A stretch of 64,000 nucleotides of DNA, taken from Lomentospora prolificans. Lineage: Eukaryota > Ascomycota > Sordariomycetes > Microascales > Microascaceae. The notes below the pieces were generated by a model. The model was not told where the DNA came from. It saw only the letters and a list, made by a program, of their open reading frames with translations, and made no database searches. Location: contig JARFXM010000009.1 in the NCBI GenBank assembly GCA_029532625.1, positions 434,001 to 498,000 on the forward strand, given 5' to 3'. The position numbers were made by a program, and so were the translations under genes. This document shows positions 44,201 through 57,281 of the stretch, in pieces. Numbering within the stretch: position 1 is the first letter of the stretch; every line of letters starts with the position of its first letter.

Positions 44201-47200
44201 AACGATGAGCGAGTGTGTCCTATTAGAATGCTGCGGATTGAGACGAAGCGGGGGGGCTGAAAGCCCTGGAGATGTTGGGACGAGCAGAGGCGCGCAATCC
44301 CTTCTATAGTCCATCAACTGTCTTGAACTTGGTGACAAAACAGGACGAAAGTCTCTGATGTTGGGTGGATCGCGGCCTGTGCGAGAGGTGTTTTGTGCCA
44401 CGCAGCGTAGTTGGTTCGCCCAACATTCTAGTGGCAAAGCCCATTCTAGTGGTAGCCACGGACGAAAATGTCCGGGAGCTCGAAATGACATGCCATAGTG
44501 GGTGCACTGAAGATAGAGAAACCAGCAGAGGGGACATGCCCTCATCCCACGCAACGCCAACGCATCCGAGATGGCTGTAATTGCCAGCAAGGCCCATGCT
44601 CTCTTTCATTTGCCAGGATAATAGTGGTTCTCTGCTCGATTCGGAGCGGCATGTGGTTTTAACTGAATCAGTAAAGACCCGGCATGAGGAGAAAGTGAAT
44701 TTGGAACAAACAGCACACTGCAAGGCCAGCCTTTTAAAAAAAGTTTCTGGGCTTTCTTTTACCTCTGTAAAGGTCTGATCAATACAGATATTGATCCTGG
44801 AAAGATTTGGGTGTGGCAGGTGGTTCCCTGAGGCTGTTTTATGCAACCCGCGAACTTTGGCAAAGATCAGCAAGGAGCGCAGGAATGTTTCAACCTACAA
44901 CACCACTGCTGCCGGACAGCATCGACTAGGTTCCTCGCTCTAGAGCCAGCTACGGGCAGGAGTACATCCGAAACTGGCGATGAGAATGGAATGTGTGCTA
45001 CCTTTGTGGGAGTGGTACTTCGTATATCGCCTTAATATCGACCCGGGTGGGATGCTGCTGAGAAGAAGAGCACTGCCGCGGGGTGGATGGATCCAACAAT
45101 CAAAAAGAACGTTGGCATGAAGAAGACTTCCATAACCCTTCCTTTTCTGAGCGTCCAATTTCCTCTCGCTGCTCCAGTGCCCGTGCAGCAGCCTGCTTGA
45201 TCTAACAGAGACTGAAAATTTTGCCAAGTCGGGAAATGGCAATGAGAAGGACAACCCGTCCATGCTGACGCTGATATTCATACGAAGTAGATTTGGAGTG
45301 GAAAATCGCGGCCAACTTCTCCCCTGTCCACCCTTTCCGCTCGCTCATTATGTGGACATGACCCGGGCATTTCTCGAGCCCGCCTCGAATGAAAGAAGGT
45401 GGAAAAAAATAAGTCAGCCCTACTCGTGTATCAAGGCTCGCCCTTTTAGAATGCTTCACGGTAAGGCCAAATCTTTGACTTCCGACTTCCTTAATTATAT
45501 TTCGTCGGGGGAACTTGCTCTTGGCAGGGAAAGCTCCGCTGTTTTGTTCCCAAGTCGGTTCCTGGGAAGAATGTGAAACCCCCCTTTACAGACACTATTG
45601 GGCTGAGGAACTTTGACGCACCCTTTTGACTTTTTGTGGGCGTGCCAAGAGGCCCTCTTCAGGGAGAGAGCATTCCATTTCAGGGGACGTTGGGGTTCCG
45701 GAATTGGGGATTGGAGGGGAGTGGGGTCGAGGGGGCGTGATACTACGTCATTGATCCATTTAACAGCTTTGCCAGGCCGAGTGGCGGTATTATCAAGGGG
45801 GGCCGGCAGGAACGGCTGGCCATCTGAACCCTTGGAATCGCTGTTCCAAAAGAAATGTGTAGGAGCATGTATTTGACGAGGCGACCGAGACGACAAGTGG
45901 TTGTTGGAGAAGGATGATTATCCCCTTTCCTCTTTTTACCTGCTGGCTTTATCTAAACTAACGACGAATGCATTGTAGTTAATGGCGTTTGCATTATCTA
46001 ATCTGTTGGGATATAGGGACAAGAAAACTGCCGACCCCCAAAATCTCTTTCCGGAGGGGATCATGACGTGACGTGCCTGTACGCTGCTCACTGTTAGGGG
46101 TTGAATTTGTATCGACTCCTGTACGAAGGTACACCGTACCTGAGACTCAGTGCCCACCATTTCTTGTGTGGGCCATCAATTGATCTGAAGACATGGAGCC
46201 ACTAATATTTGGTCGCCAGCTGCACATCAGGGTTTGCTACTCTTGGCATGCCAGCGACTGGTGCCATTTAACGCTAGAAGGTGTCCTCCTTTCCTCCCTT
46301 TTCTTTAACCCGGGGATAATCAGCCTGTTATTACAGTAGTCTGTGTTACCCTCGTTGGTGTTTCCTCTAATAATAAATTAAACTGGGCAGGTCTAGACCG
46401 CCAGCTACTGTCTTGAGTTCCCAAGGCCTGGGCCCTTCTGTTCAACGGGACTCGGCGTAATCACTTCAGGCCCCCTCCAACATATTCAAGAACTGACCTA
46501 CTGAGGTAAACCCGCTGCAACCTGCTGCTTGGAATTGCCGGTAGCTGGCGAACTAATCTCTTAAGTTCTAAACCAGCAGGGCGCTGGGGTTTCCTGTGTC
46601 ATGTTTGACAAGGCCAGGTCCATGCTGAAGCTGGCGGTCTGCACAAATTTTCCGCCGATTGGCATATGGGACTTCAGCCCTGAAAAACCTAGTTCAGGAG
46701 TGAAAGTGACATTGGCGGAGTGAGAAGCGTAATTAATCCATGGATGGCCTGCCCTTGCTGCCTGCGTTTGTTCCAAGTCGCGAGAATGAGTTTTCGAAAT
46801 TATCGGGAAAGTGGGGCTTGGGGGATGATGAAATAGTGGTACCATATTGATGATTCGACCCAGAGTTTGGTGCCTTCGATATTCTCTTCTTCCCGATCTT
46901 TGCCTCCGCCCGCCTTGAGACCGCACTTTGTACCTATAGTGCATGTGCTCAGCAATCGAAACTCGAATCTCGCAACCAAAAAGGGCGCAAGAGTGCCAAA
47001 GGATGCGGTCGTAGCACCTACATACCCCGGACTAGAAGGGGGTTGTATCGAGCCTTCCTGGAAGTAAGTTTACTGCCACCTGAGCTTCTGCCGTGTCTGG
47101 ATAAACAGATGCCCTATGTGGATGTATTGGCTAGCTCCTCTGCCACTGTTACCGCTTTGTACTGCCACCTTCGCTGGCACAAGGAAAATTGGATTGTGCG

Positions 47201-48123
47201 CATCGGCCGTTGACCGGTTTCAATGCATAGCCCCGGCCTCCGCAAAACCCGGGGTCATGGTTAATGGCCAAGCTTTCGTGTTTGAACCACTATCCGAAGC
47301 CGAGCCGGTACATTGCGAGATTCGAGTTCGCCTCAATTTCGGGCATCTCACGACTTTAAGTTGTGCGGGAGCAGCGAGTCCTGAACGGACCTCCGTTTGG
47401 CCGCCGTAGATCCGCCAAATATGTCATCCTGCGCCCTGGCCCTAAAAGCGGCGATAGCTGGCGACATCATTGATTACTGTACTTGTCTTGCGGTGGTACA
47501 CATAATGCAGCTCACTATGCACCCTGACACCGGTTTGCGTTGGAGTATGGATAGATACGTCAATGTCCCTAGGCCAGGTCTGGAGCCGAGGCCTGGCTGG
47601 CTGGCTATCCGTAGGAAGTACTGTACCCGAGCCATTTCTGGGTTTGAGCATTCGGAGGTTGGTTCTGCTTTGAGGCGTCGAGCCAGCCAACGGTACCCTC
47701 CAGCATCAGAGGTCGGACCGGCATGCTCACTAAGAATAACCTTGGAGCTGGCTGTGTACATAGCGCACCACCCACCGAACCCGCCCTGACCCCTCTCGTC
47801 CTTTCCCTCTCCTTCCATCAGCCAGGCTGGCATAGTCTTCATGGTTCCCCTCTATCAACGCCCACTTCACCCTCTGGCCACACACCGCACGCCTCCCCCA
47901 TCTCCACTCTCACCCCACCTCCTTCAACCCAGATCTAGTGTGTGCAGTGCGCACTAATACATCAGAACTCAGCATAGAAACCACTTCCTGAACATCATAG
48001 GCCCTTTTTCTGGGACCTGCCCACTCGTCATCTGCGGATCCTTCCATTTTCTCAATTTTACCTTTCTGTCCTCATTAACTTCTGATCCCGTCCCTTTTTT
48101 TTGGACTATCCAACCCTCCTTGG

Positions 48124-48237
48124 ATGGATCCCGTCACCGACGTCCATTCTTACCAGTGTTACTATTATTTCCCTACTTTAGACTCCAGCCACCATCTAAC
48201 AGATTCGAGACTCAACTGGCTGCGAAGTTCTACGTGA
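48124..48237 (+). other. Possible upstream ORF, 37 codons
   Basis: An ATG at 48124 opens a 37-codon frame (MDPVTDVHSY...) ending in TGA. It lies about 1 kb upstream of the phosphatase ATG, in DNA that looks like a leader. It would matter only if the transcript starts this far upstream, which the sequence cannot show. It could equally be chance. Confidence 0.2.
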
Positions 48238-49056
48238 CGGCGTCATTCTCGAGGAATCGACCGGAGGACGTATTGCACCCACATCGCATTGCCCACGCCG
48301 CCGGCCCGACGCACACCCACCGTGTCTCTCTCCGCGCACAAAGACATAGCAACGGTTTCTTCAAGGAAAGAAAAGACAGACGCGCATCTACCGCATTGGT
48401 ATCGATCGTGAAATCGAGATCTCGGTCTGGCTCCCAAACTTGAGCACGGCCTGAATCTCCACGCGCTCTCTTTAGTGTGCCGAGCGAGGAGCAGTTGCAA
48501 ATCAGAGTCTCTCGAGGACATCTCCCCAAGCATCGGCGCTGAATTCCACGTTAACTCGCCTACTCTGGATTGAGTCGATACAGAAGCTGAGATATCTCAT
48601 CAAACGGACCGCTCGTCGACCGAGAGTCGAGACAGTATTCTGTAGCGCCACTGCTGGCTACAGAGGAGATTCAGCTTAACGACGTAATTTGACCTGCCCC
48701 CAGCCTGGACTGCTACAGGAGGCATCAATATATGACCGAATCAGACCCCCGCGCGCTGATCGAGGTAGCCTAGCCATCTCGCCACCGCAACAACCATTGA
48801 CCCCTTTCGCCGTCGGACTACTCAACGCTGCTGCCGCTCCGATTGCCTCACGAACCTTTTTTTTTCTTTTCTTTTCTTTTTTTTTCCTTCTCTCCTTTGT
48901 GTTAATTTTGGAAACAAACGCCTCTCAGTTTTGGTTCTACCGGGCCCTCAAACCTTCCGACTTGATCCTAACTGACTTGAAATCAAGGGGTTCCCCTCGC
49001 GATCCAAGAGCTCATTCATCCATCCTCCGTATTACCACCACCGCCTAGTAATTATC

Positions 49057-49080
49057 ATGGAGTCATACAGCCGATGTTAG
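49057..49080 (+). promoter_or_regulatory. Possible short uORF, 7 codons
   Basis: The frame ATG GAG TCA TAC AGC CGA TGT TAG lies 97 bp before the phosphatase start and is not spliced out by any obvious intron. If present in the mature leader it should be scanned before the main ATG and could lower or condition translation of the phosphatase. Confidence 0.35.
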
Positions 49081-49176
49081 ATCAAATATCACAGTTACTT
49101 GAGTTTCCAACCTAAAGAGGAACTCGATTCTATCTATCCATTACAGCAAATTACCATCCTCTGATAAACCACAACC

Positions 49177-52100
49177 ATGCCAGAGTCAAGGGGATCCGAT
49201 CGTCCACCTTACCGCTATACCATGAAGACCCCAGGGAGGCAAACTCCCTCCGGTATCTCTCACACATACTCTCATTTGAGTTCCCATTCTTCACATTCAC
49301 ATGCACACCCCCCAACGCTCCGTACATCAAAGGGCTCCGGACCTACCACCCCGGTAGCCTCTCCCAAGATGCCTTACTCAGTTGGCCAGCAGCACCCGCC
49401 GAGGTTATCACCGGCACGCGGCTCATCTGAGAAACGTTCGTCGAGTCCGAGTTATTTCGGCCTTGTGGTGGATGATTCCGTCGACCCTAGGGACTCGTCT
49501 CTGATGCCCCGCCACAATTGGAGCCCGCCCTCATCATCTGTGAAACCTTTTGCGGCCGCGGTTCCTAAGCAAGGTCCTCTAGATGCCAATCCGGATTTCG
49601 AGGCGTTCAAAAGGCAGGTCGATGCATATCGGGGCAAAGGTCTAAGCCTGTCAACTACGACTTACATGTCTCAGGCTACGCTCGCATCAGCCAAGTCCCC
49701 AACCCGCCCGAAGCCCCCTCGCTGGAAGACCCACGCCAGTGATTCCACAAACTCAGACACGCTCTCGACCAAGGACGATAGCTCTTCAGGGCAAGATGGT
49801 ATTTTTGATACCAATCGCATGGACCTGGATCAAGATAGCTTACATGACTCAGCCTATGTCTCTGGGGATTCCAAGCGAAATTCTGAGGCTTGCCTGGCCT
49901 CATCCCCAATCATCAAACCCCCAGCTTCCGATTCCGCCGATGGCATCCTAGAACCCTCACAACAACCCATGACTTTGTCTAAGGTCGAGGATAGAGATCC
50001 GCGGCTATCCGTCATGGGTAATAGGATCGACCTTCCTTCGCCGACGTCTTCCAATGCCCCTAGGCCGTACACCACGCCGCCAACAGTTGATGCCGGACCC
50101 ACGATGATTATGCCAGACCAGCTACGCGACATGATTGAGGATGAAAATATCCGTATGCTTCTCCTCGATGTCAGATCAGCCCAGGGCTATTCTCAGTCCC
50201 ATATCCGCTCTTCACTTAACCTCTGTATCCCGACGACTTTGCTAAAGCGAGCCACTTTTAATCTACAGAAACTGCAGCAAACCTTTCAACGTCCGGAACA
50301 GCAAGGCATGTTTTCTAAATGGCGAGAAATGGATTGCCTCGTTGTTTATGATGCGTTTTCGTCGGAAAAAACCGAAGCAATGACGGCGATGAATATGATT
50401 AAGAAATTCACCAACGAAGGCTATAAGGGTAACACCTATGTCCTACGGGGTGGTTTCCGACTGTTCGCGGAGGAGTACCCCGAACTAGTTTATACACATA
50501 CACCGGATAGCCCCGCGTCTCCAAGCGGCACTTGTGGTGGGCTAGCACCCGTCATTGGCGGTGTCCTCCTGCCTGTCGCGTCCAACACCCCGAATCCCTT
50601 CTTTTCTAATATCCGACAGAACATGGAGCTTGCAAATGGCGTAGGCCAGATGGACATCGAAAGACCTAAGGGTCTAGCAACACCCACCCTTCCAAAGTGG
50701 TTACGTGAGGCAACCGAAGAACGGGACCACGGCAAGCTGGTGTCAGATAAATTTCTCAATATTGAACGCGAGGAGCAATCTCGGATGAAGGAGGCCTATT
50801 CGATGTTGAACCGGGATCCTTCAAACTGCAGGCTGGGAGCGGCTCAGCTTTGTGGCATCGAACAGGGCGGCAAAAATCGATATAAGGATATCCTTCCCTT
50901 TGAGCACACTCGCGTCAAACTACCAGCTCACCCTGATGGGAGATCCGACTATATCAATGCCAGTCATATCAAGGCGTCCAGGAGTAATAAGAGGTACCTT
51001 GCTACCCAGGGACCGCTTCCCGCGACCTTTGAGGTATAGAGGACACATTATCCGTCCAAGCTGTTTAGGACTTAATGCTGACTTTCTCCTAGGATTTCTG
51101 GACCGTTATCTGGGATCAGGACGTTCGAGTTATCGTTATGTTGACGGCTGAGTCTGAAGGTGGCCAACTGAAGTGTCATGCATACTGGAAAAACCGAGAG
51201 TATGGACCAGTTAGGCTTAAGATGCTCTCGGAGAAGAAGGTGTCACTAGACATTGACAAGCAGCCGGCTGACTCACCGGCACCTCAGCCATCTCCCGCCG
51301 CGGAAATGGGCCGTAGGCGAGCTCATACCACGACTGCCTTTGATGCCACTTCATCCGTTGCTAGTCCACAGCCCCCACGTCCTGCCGGCGAGACTCCCTA
51401 CGTCGTCATCCGGAAGTTTGCCCTGTCTCACGCGGCACATCCTTTTGCGCCGATGAGAGAAGTCACGCATCTCCACTACCCCTCGTGGCCCGATTTTGGG
51501 GCACCAGCGCAGCCGTCTCATCTTCTCGCCCTCGTCGAACTCGCGAATGTGATGCAAAAGGCCTCTCTTCCCGTGGAGACGACGTCAGTTGTTAGCTCTA
51601 GGAAGGCTAGTTTGATGCCCGCGACGTGGACTGAGGAACCAGAATCCGACCGCCGTGTGAGACCAATGCTCGTTCATTGCTCGGCCGGATGTGGAAGGAC
51701 TGGAGCGTTTTGCACTGTGGACAGCGTTATCGATATGCTCAAACGTCAGAGAGTGAGCAAGTCTAAAAAGAATGATATCGCGCAGAATGACGCGGATCAC
51801 GATGTGGATATGAGCGATGCAACCCCTACACCGGCGCCTGCACAGCGGAGACCGCTTGTTTTGAGCCCCTTGTCCGACAGCGATTCCTCGAATTCTCACC
51901 TCAGCCGACGCTCGAGCGCTGAAAGTACTTCGCGGCGTACTTCACTAGAAGCTCCAGCTCTTGATCTGTCTTGGCTTGAAAACGATTCGATTGACTTGAT
52001 TCAACGGACGGTGGACGATTTCCGTCATCAGCGCCTCAGCATGGTCCAGAGCTTGCGGCAGTTTGTGCTCTGCTATGAAACGGTCCTCGAGTGGATCTGG

Positions 52101-52187
52101 AGAGTACAAAACCGTGAGAGCCAGGGTGATCCGGCTTCTAGAGGTCGTATGAGGAGCGGCAGTCTTCAGGTTCGGAGAGAAGTTTAA
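49177..52187 (+). CDS. Rhodanese-PTP tyrosine phosphatase (Pyp1/Ptp2-like)
   Basis: A classical protein tyrosine phosphatase of the type that dephosphorylates stress MAP kinases (S. pombe Pyp1/Pyp2, S. cerevisiae Ptp2/Ptp3). Exons 49177-51033 and 51093-52187 give 983 residues; the intron is GT-AG (59 bp). Residues 1-310 are S/P/T-rich. A rhodanese/Cdc25-like domain spans about 315-435 (LLLDVRSAQGYSQSHI, then VVYDAFS near 389-395); the position expected for the catalytic cysteine is Asp392, so this domain is probably a docking module. The PTP domain begins with KNRYKDILPFEHTRV; it has WPDFG with W751-D753 and the active-site loop HCSAGCGRTGA with Cys815. The usual Q-loop helix follows only after an insert of about 85 residues rich in S and D. 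The domain ends with QRLSMVQSLRQF and YETVLEW. Substrate is inferred from family. Confidence 0.9.
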
Positions 52188-54460
52188 TCATATCCGGAAA
52201 GACCTATATCTTAAGCCAAAGCTGGTATGCAAGAGCCAGCGTGGACGAATCTGGACCTTGGGGATACAAACGCAGAACACGAAAGAGAGATTGGATATGG
52301 AGACGCGGAGTACAGATTGATTTCGTGTCTTTCTTTTTCTTTTTTTCTTGGCGGGGGGTAAGCGAGATCTAGCAAGCATGGGAAACATAGAACGGAAACA
52401 GGTCACGAGAGAGAGGGACAGAGCATAGGGATCCGAGGAACCGCCCTACAAATGGTGTTTATGACGACGAAGCATTGCGCATTATATATATTATTTTTAC
52501 CTCAACTTGGGAACGGGCAACAACAAATTCGGCGGAGACAAGGTCATGTGCGTTTAGGAGTATAGATAGGATCATTTTTTCTTTTATTCTCGTTCTCTTC
52601 CGAGCATTTTAGTCTTGATGTACCACTTGTGTATCTATCCTTGGATAGGAGAGAGAAATGCATTGCATCGAGAGCTTTGGTTTGCCTAGTGCTTACTGAA
52701 GCATAGGATCTTGAAGTATATATAAACCGAAAAGAGATTTGAAGACACGATCGAATGTAAGGGAGCTGTGGCCTATGTAGATCCATCTTTATCTCTAAAG
52801 CCTGGAAATACCAGAGATTGAGTGCGAAAGCACGACTTGCACAGTACTTTATCGGCGCGTGATGGTGAGAGACACAGTGTGGGTAGTCAATCACCTGAGC
52901 TGAGGAAGGAGCGAGGAGAAAGGGAAAGAGGACCTCGAAAAAAAAAAAAAAAGGCTCGGCAATCTCCATGACGCGCCCAAGCTTTTGGTGTCGCGAAACA
53001 GATTCCGAAATTTGTTTCTTCTTCAGCTCTTTAAGCTTCCCTAGCACAGTCGACCATACGAAGCCAAGGCCTGGATTTGTTTCGACCTGTTAAAGGGAGA
53101 TGGCCATTCATTCATTAGTCTGATCTCTCTTTCCTGTTCTTTCCCACATACCCTCCCTGCGGTCCCCTGAACGCCCTAGCGTGCGAATCGAGATCGTTTT
53201 CACCTGTAGCCGATTCTCTCGACCTGTATCCCGAGCGACGTTCAGCGAAACGGGCTCCCCAGAGCCGCCCGGTTCCTGAAGCGCAAGCGAGCCGACGATG
53301 AACCCAATGGGGCAGCTGGGCATGCGGCCTTTTGGGGCCATGCACCGGGCTGCGCGACCGGTGACAGCCACGATTGCGATCACGACAGGCTGGCAGCAGT
53401 GTCTCCTCGTTGGAGTGCCCCACACGACGAGGGCGGTTTCGACCATGGGCGTGGGTTCCGATTCACCCTGGGTCTTACAACAGACGGGTTTGGCGATACC
53501 AGAAATGAGGCGGCGCGGGTACAGATCACAGAGCCGGCTGCGGCCAGCCGCAGGTCCGCGACGCTGCATGCATGGCTGGGCGAGTACAGCACCTGGCGCT
53601 AGACCAACCCCAACGCAGAATGGCTCTGGCGCTGCTAGGTCCCATATAATGCAGCTGTTGCCCACAACGAGAGCGCAATCGAGGAGCTACTTTACCAAAT
53701 CTCTCGGTTCTGCAAATTATCAAGGGACTTCGCCGTATAGGTAGGTTTGACTTGATTTCCCATCGTCACCTGTTAGGGAGCACCCGCATGATTTCTCTCC
53801 TCCCCTCTTCCGCATGCACTTATACCTATCATGTTTTATCTGGCGATAGCCCACAGCACCTGATGAGAATGGTTGCACTGGCTCCTTCGGGTGCGCTACG
53901 GAGCAAGACCACCTTCCCTTCCCAACTTGCCCCAGTTTGGTACAATGAATTGTTCTGGCAGGTGTAGGTCTGGTTCGAAGTGGTTAAGAGGGTAGATTCG
54001 ACTGTTGCGCCGCCCCGCTACCATGACATCTGGGACCTTTGGGACTTTGGGGAACTTTCGATCCAGTACATCGGCCTATATGCACCTTCCCAGTCCTGCC
54101 TACGATGTAACTTTTGCACCCCTCCCCCACTTGCAACTCTCTCCACCTCGGCGTCGCTCCTACCCGCTGCAAGCCGGTCCTCCGCAACCAGAAAGTGCAA
54201 ACCAAAACAAATACGCCTCGGATTCAATTTGTCTTTCTTCCTGCGTTCCATCATCTCAATTGCCACAATATTACATCACTCCATTTGCATATACCACTGC
54301 CAATTTCCCCCCTTTTGATCCGTCTCGCCACCCAGCTTTTCATCACTTGATGCTCGCGTCCCACCTGCATCCACACAATCCATTGAAGAGCTGAGCTAAC
54401 CCCACCATTTCTGCGAATAGCAGTCGTTGTAGCTTACAGCAGCTCTCGCGCAACCCCGCC
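52188..54460. other. Intergenic region, phosphatase / aminopeptidase
   Basis: About 2.3 kb without a supportable gene. A GC-richer part at 53100-53740 is open on both strands at once (185 codons on -, up to 148 on +), but no frame has a motif or splice continuation. A poly-A tract of 15 lies at 52938-52952. The last few hundred bases before the aminopeptidase are pyrimidine-rich, as expected of a leader. Confidence 0.55.
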
Positions 54461-54565
54461 TTGATTCTTTCCTCTCCCCATACCTATTCTGCCTTTCACC
54501 GCTATTGCTCTACCATCGGAACCTCCAGTAAAGCTATCGAGCTCGGATTATTCTCAACCCAAATC

Positions 54566-57281
54566 ATGGCTGACCGCGACATTCTCCCGGATAATCTCAA
54601 ACCTTCCCACTATGCTCTCTCCCTCCGAGATCTCGAGTTCCAGAACTGGACCTACCAGGGAACTGTAGACATCAACGTCGAGATCACCAAACCCACCAAG
54701 GAGGTAGTCTTGAATGCTCTCGAGATCAAGCTCTCTAGTGCCAAGGTCACCAGCGATGCTGTTCAACTGGCATCCTCGACCAACTTTTCTTACGATGAGA
54801 AGGCTCAGCGCGCCACCATTGTCTTCGACGAGGAGCTCCCCACAACCTCTAAGGCAGTGTTGTCGATTGACTTCGAGGGCATCATGAACGGCGAGATGGC
54901 TGGTTTTTACCGAAGCAAGTACAAGCCTGTAGCTCCCGCTGCTGCGTCCGTCCCCCGCGATGATGATTGGCATTACATGTTCAGCACCCAGTTCGAGTCG
55001 TGTGATGCCCGCCGAGCGTTCCCCTGCTTTGACGAGCCCAACCTCAAGGCGACCTTCGATTTCGAAATCGAGATCCCTGAGGACCAAGTCGCCCTCAGCA
55101 ACATGCCTGTCAAGGAGACCAAGAAAACCAAGGATGGCTGGAACATGGTTTCGTTTGAGACTAGCCCCATCATGAGCACCTACCTGCTCGCGTGGGCCGT
55201 TGGTGACTTTGAGTACGTTGAGGCCTTCACCGACCGCCAGTACAATGGTAAGACCATTCCCGTCCGCGTCTACACCACCCGCGGTCTCAAGGAGCAGGGC
55301 CAATGGGCCCTCCAGCACGCCCCCAAGATCATTGATTTCTTCTCGGAGATCTTCGACATCGACTACCCTTTGCCTAAGTCTGACCTCCTCGCCGTCCACG
55401 AGTTCACCCACGGTGCCATGGAGAACTGGGGTCTTGTCACCTACCGCACCACTCAGGTACTTTTTGATGAGAAGAAGTCTGATGCGAGGTTCCGCAACTC
55501 TGTTGCTTACGTCGTCGCCCACGAGCTCGCGCATCAGTGGTTCGGCAACCTTGTCACCATGGACTGGTGGGACGAGCTCTGGCTCAACGAGGGTTTTGCT
55601 ACCTGGGTCGGCTGGCACGCCGTTGACCATCTTCATCCCGACTGGAAGGTGTGGGCCCAGTTCGTCAATGAGGGAATGGAATCTGCCTTTAAACTTGACA
55701 GCATCCGAGCAAGTCACGCCATTCACGTCCCTGTCCGGGATGCTCTTGACGTCAACCAAATTTTCGATAATATCAGTTACCTCAAGGGTTGCTCCGCCAT
55801 TCGTATGCTTGCCAACCATCTTGGCGTAGAGACATTCCTCAAGGGTGTTTCCAACTATCTCAAGAAACACGCCTACGGCAACGCGAAGACCGAGGCGCTC
55901 TGGGAGGCTCTCAGCGAGGCCTCTGGCCAGGATGTTACCACTCTTATGGGCCCCTGGATTTCCAAAATTGGCCACCCCGTCGTGAACATTGACGAGTCTA
56001 CTCCCGGCGAGATCACCGTTCGTCAGTCCCGCTTCCTCTCTACTGGTGATGTTAAGCCTGAGGAGGATGAGACTGTCTGGTGGGTCCCTCTCTCTCTCGA
56101 GGGCAAGGTTGGATCTCAAGGTGTTGAATCTCTCGCCCTCACCACCAAAGAGGAAACCATTACCGGCGTAAGTGAAGACTTCTACAAGCTCAACTCCGGT
56201 GCCACCGGCTTCTACCGTGTCAACTACCCCTCCCAGCGTCTCGAAAAGCTTGCCACCCAGCTTGACCGCCTGAGCGTTGAGGACAAGATCGCCATCATCG
56301 GCTCGACCGCCGACCTGGCCTTCAGTGGCTACGGCACCACACCTTCGCTCCTCTCCTTCGTCCAGGGCTTTGCCAAGGAGACCAACAACATGGTCTGGAG
56401 TCAGGTTCTTGACTCCATTGCCCGTGTTAAGGGTGTCTTTGGAGATGACGATGCCATCCGTGCCGGTCTTGAGAAGTTCACTGTTAAGCTCATTAGTGGA
56501 GCCGTTGACGAGATCGGTTGGGAATTTGCCGACGGCGAGGAGTATCTCACCTCCATGCTGAGGAAGCGGTTGATAGCTACTGCTGGCGCAAACGGACACC
56601 CTGGGTATGTATGCCTTGGTTAATTGCAAGCGATTTAGACTCCTAACCTCTTATAATAGCGTTACCCTTGAGGCCCTCAAGCGCTTCAACGCCTGGTGCG
56701 ACGACCGTGAATCCGACGTGATTCACCCTAGTCTTCGTCTTGCCGTCTACAACGTTGCTATCAAGAGCAACCCCGCCAAGGCAGTCGAGGTCTTGAAGGA
56801 CGAGTGGTTCAACACCAAGTCTATTGATGGCAAGACCATCTGCCTCAGCGCTCTTGGTGGAGTCAAGGACGAGGCAATCATCCGCGATAATCTCCTCCCC
56901 TTCCTTTTCAACGCCTCTCCTCCCGCCCCTGTCTCTGAGTCCGTCCCCTCCGCCGACATGCACGTCCTCGGAGTTGGTCTCGCCTCGAACCACGTTGCCA
57001 GGGGAATTCAGTGGAAGTACCTCCAGGATAACTGGGCTGCCTGTGTGGCCAAGCTCGGCAACCCTATCGTGCTTGACCGCTTCGTCCAGATTTCGCTCCC
57101 TGGTTTCACTGATACTGCTGCCATCGACGAAATCGACGCCTTCTTCGCCGACAAGGACACTAAGGCCTTCGATCGCACACTCCAGACCGTCAAGGACAAG
57201 ATTCGCGGCCGTGCAGCGTACCGTGCGCGTGATATCGAGGCCTTGCGCGAGTGGCTTACCACTAATGGGTACATGGCTTAA
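54566..57281 (+). CDS. APE2: M1 zinc aminopeptidase (Ape2/Aap1-like)
   Basis: A metallo-aminopeptidase of family M1 (puromycin-sensitive type) that removes N-terminal residues from peptides in the cytosol. Exons 54566-56604 and 56660-57281 give 886 residues; the intron is GT-AG (55 bp) and its join restores GHPGVTLEAL. Substrate anchor GAMEN is at 283-287. The zinc motif HELAH is at 319-323 with the third ligand E342 in LWLNEGFATW. The C-terminal ERAP1-like helical domain completes a normal length. I start at the ATG at 54566 (MADRDILPDNLKPSHY), which aligns with family starts. The frame remains open for 171 bp upstream but without any ATG. C-ending codon bias leaves a 691-codon antisense frame, which I do not accept as a gene. 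It converges on GPI3 290 bp away. Confidence 0.95.

Larger units (their letters stand above)
41288..49176. other. Second long gene-free stretch
   Basis: Nearly 8 kb between Rpt6 and the phosphatase without a supportable gene. Open frames stay under 190 codons, overlap on both strands and show no family motif; one at 47116-47409 begins with a signal-peptide-like hydrophobic run (MWMYWLAPLPLLPL) but lacks other support. Simple repeats include (ATCCC)4 at 43856-43875. The right end (about 48100-49176) looks like the transcribed leader of the phosphatase, with pyrimidine tracts at 48857-48895. Extended upstream DNA of a regulated gene, or long non-coding RNA, are both possible. Confidence 0.55.

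Noticed and set aside
47116..47409. Possible small secreted protein
   Set aside because: A hydrophobic start resembles a signal peptide, but there is no cysteine pattern, repeat or coding bias to support it.
53108..53744. Overlapping 185-codon (-) and 148-codon (+) frames
   Set aside because: GC-rich DNA leaves several frames open at once; none shows a domain or bias.
54554..56629. 691-codon open frame on the minus strand opposite the aminopeptidase
   Set aside because: It mirrors the aminopeptidase exon almost exactly and arises from the C-ending codon bias of the sense gene. The sense strand has the full M1 motif set, and the antisense protein resembles nothing I know.
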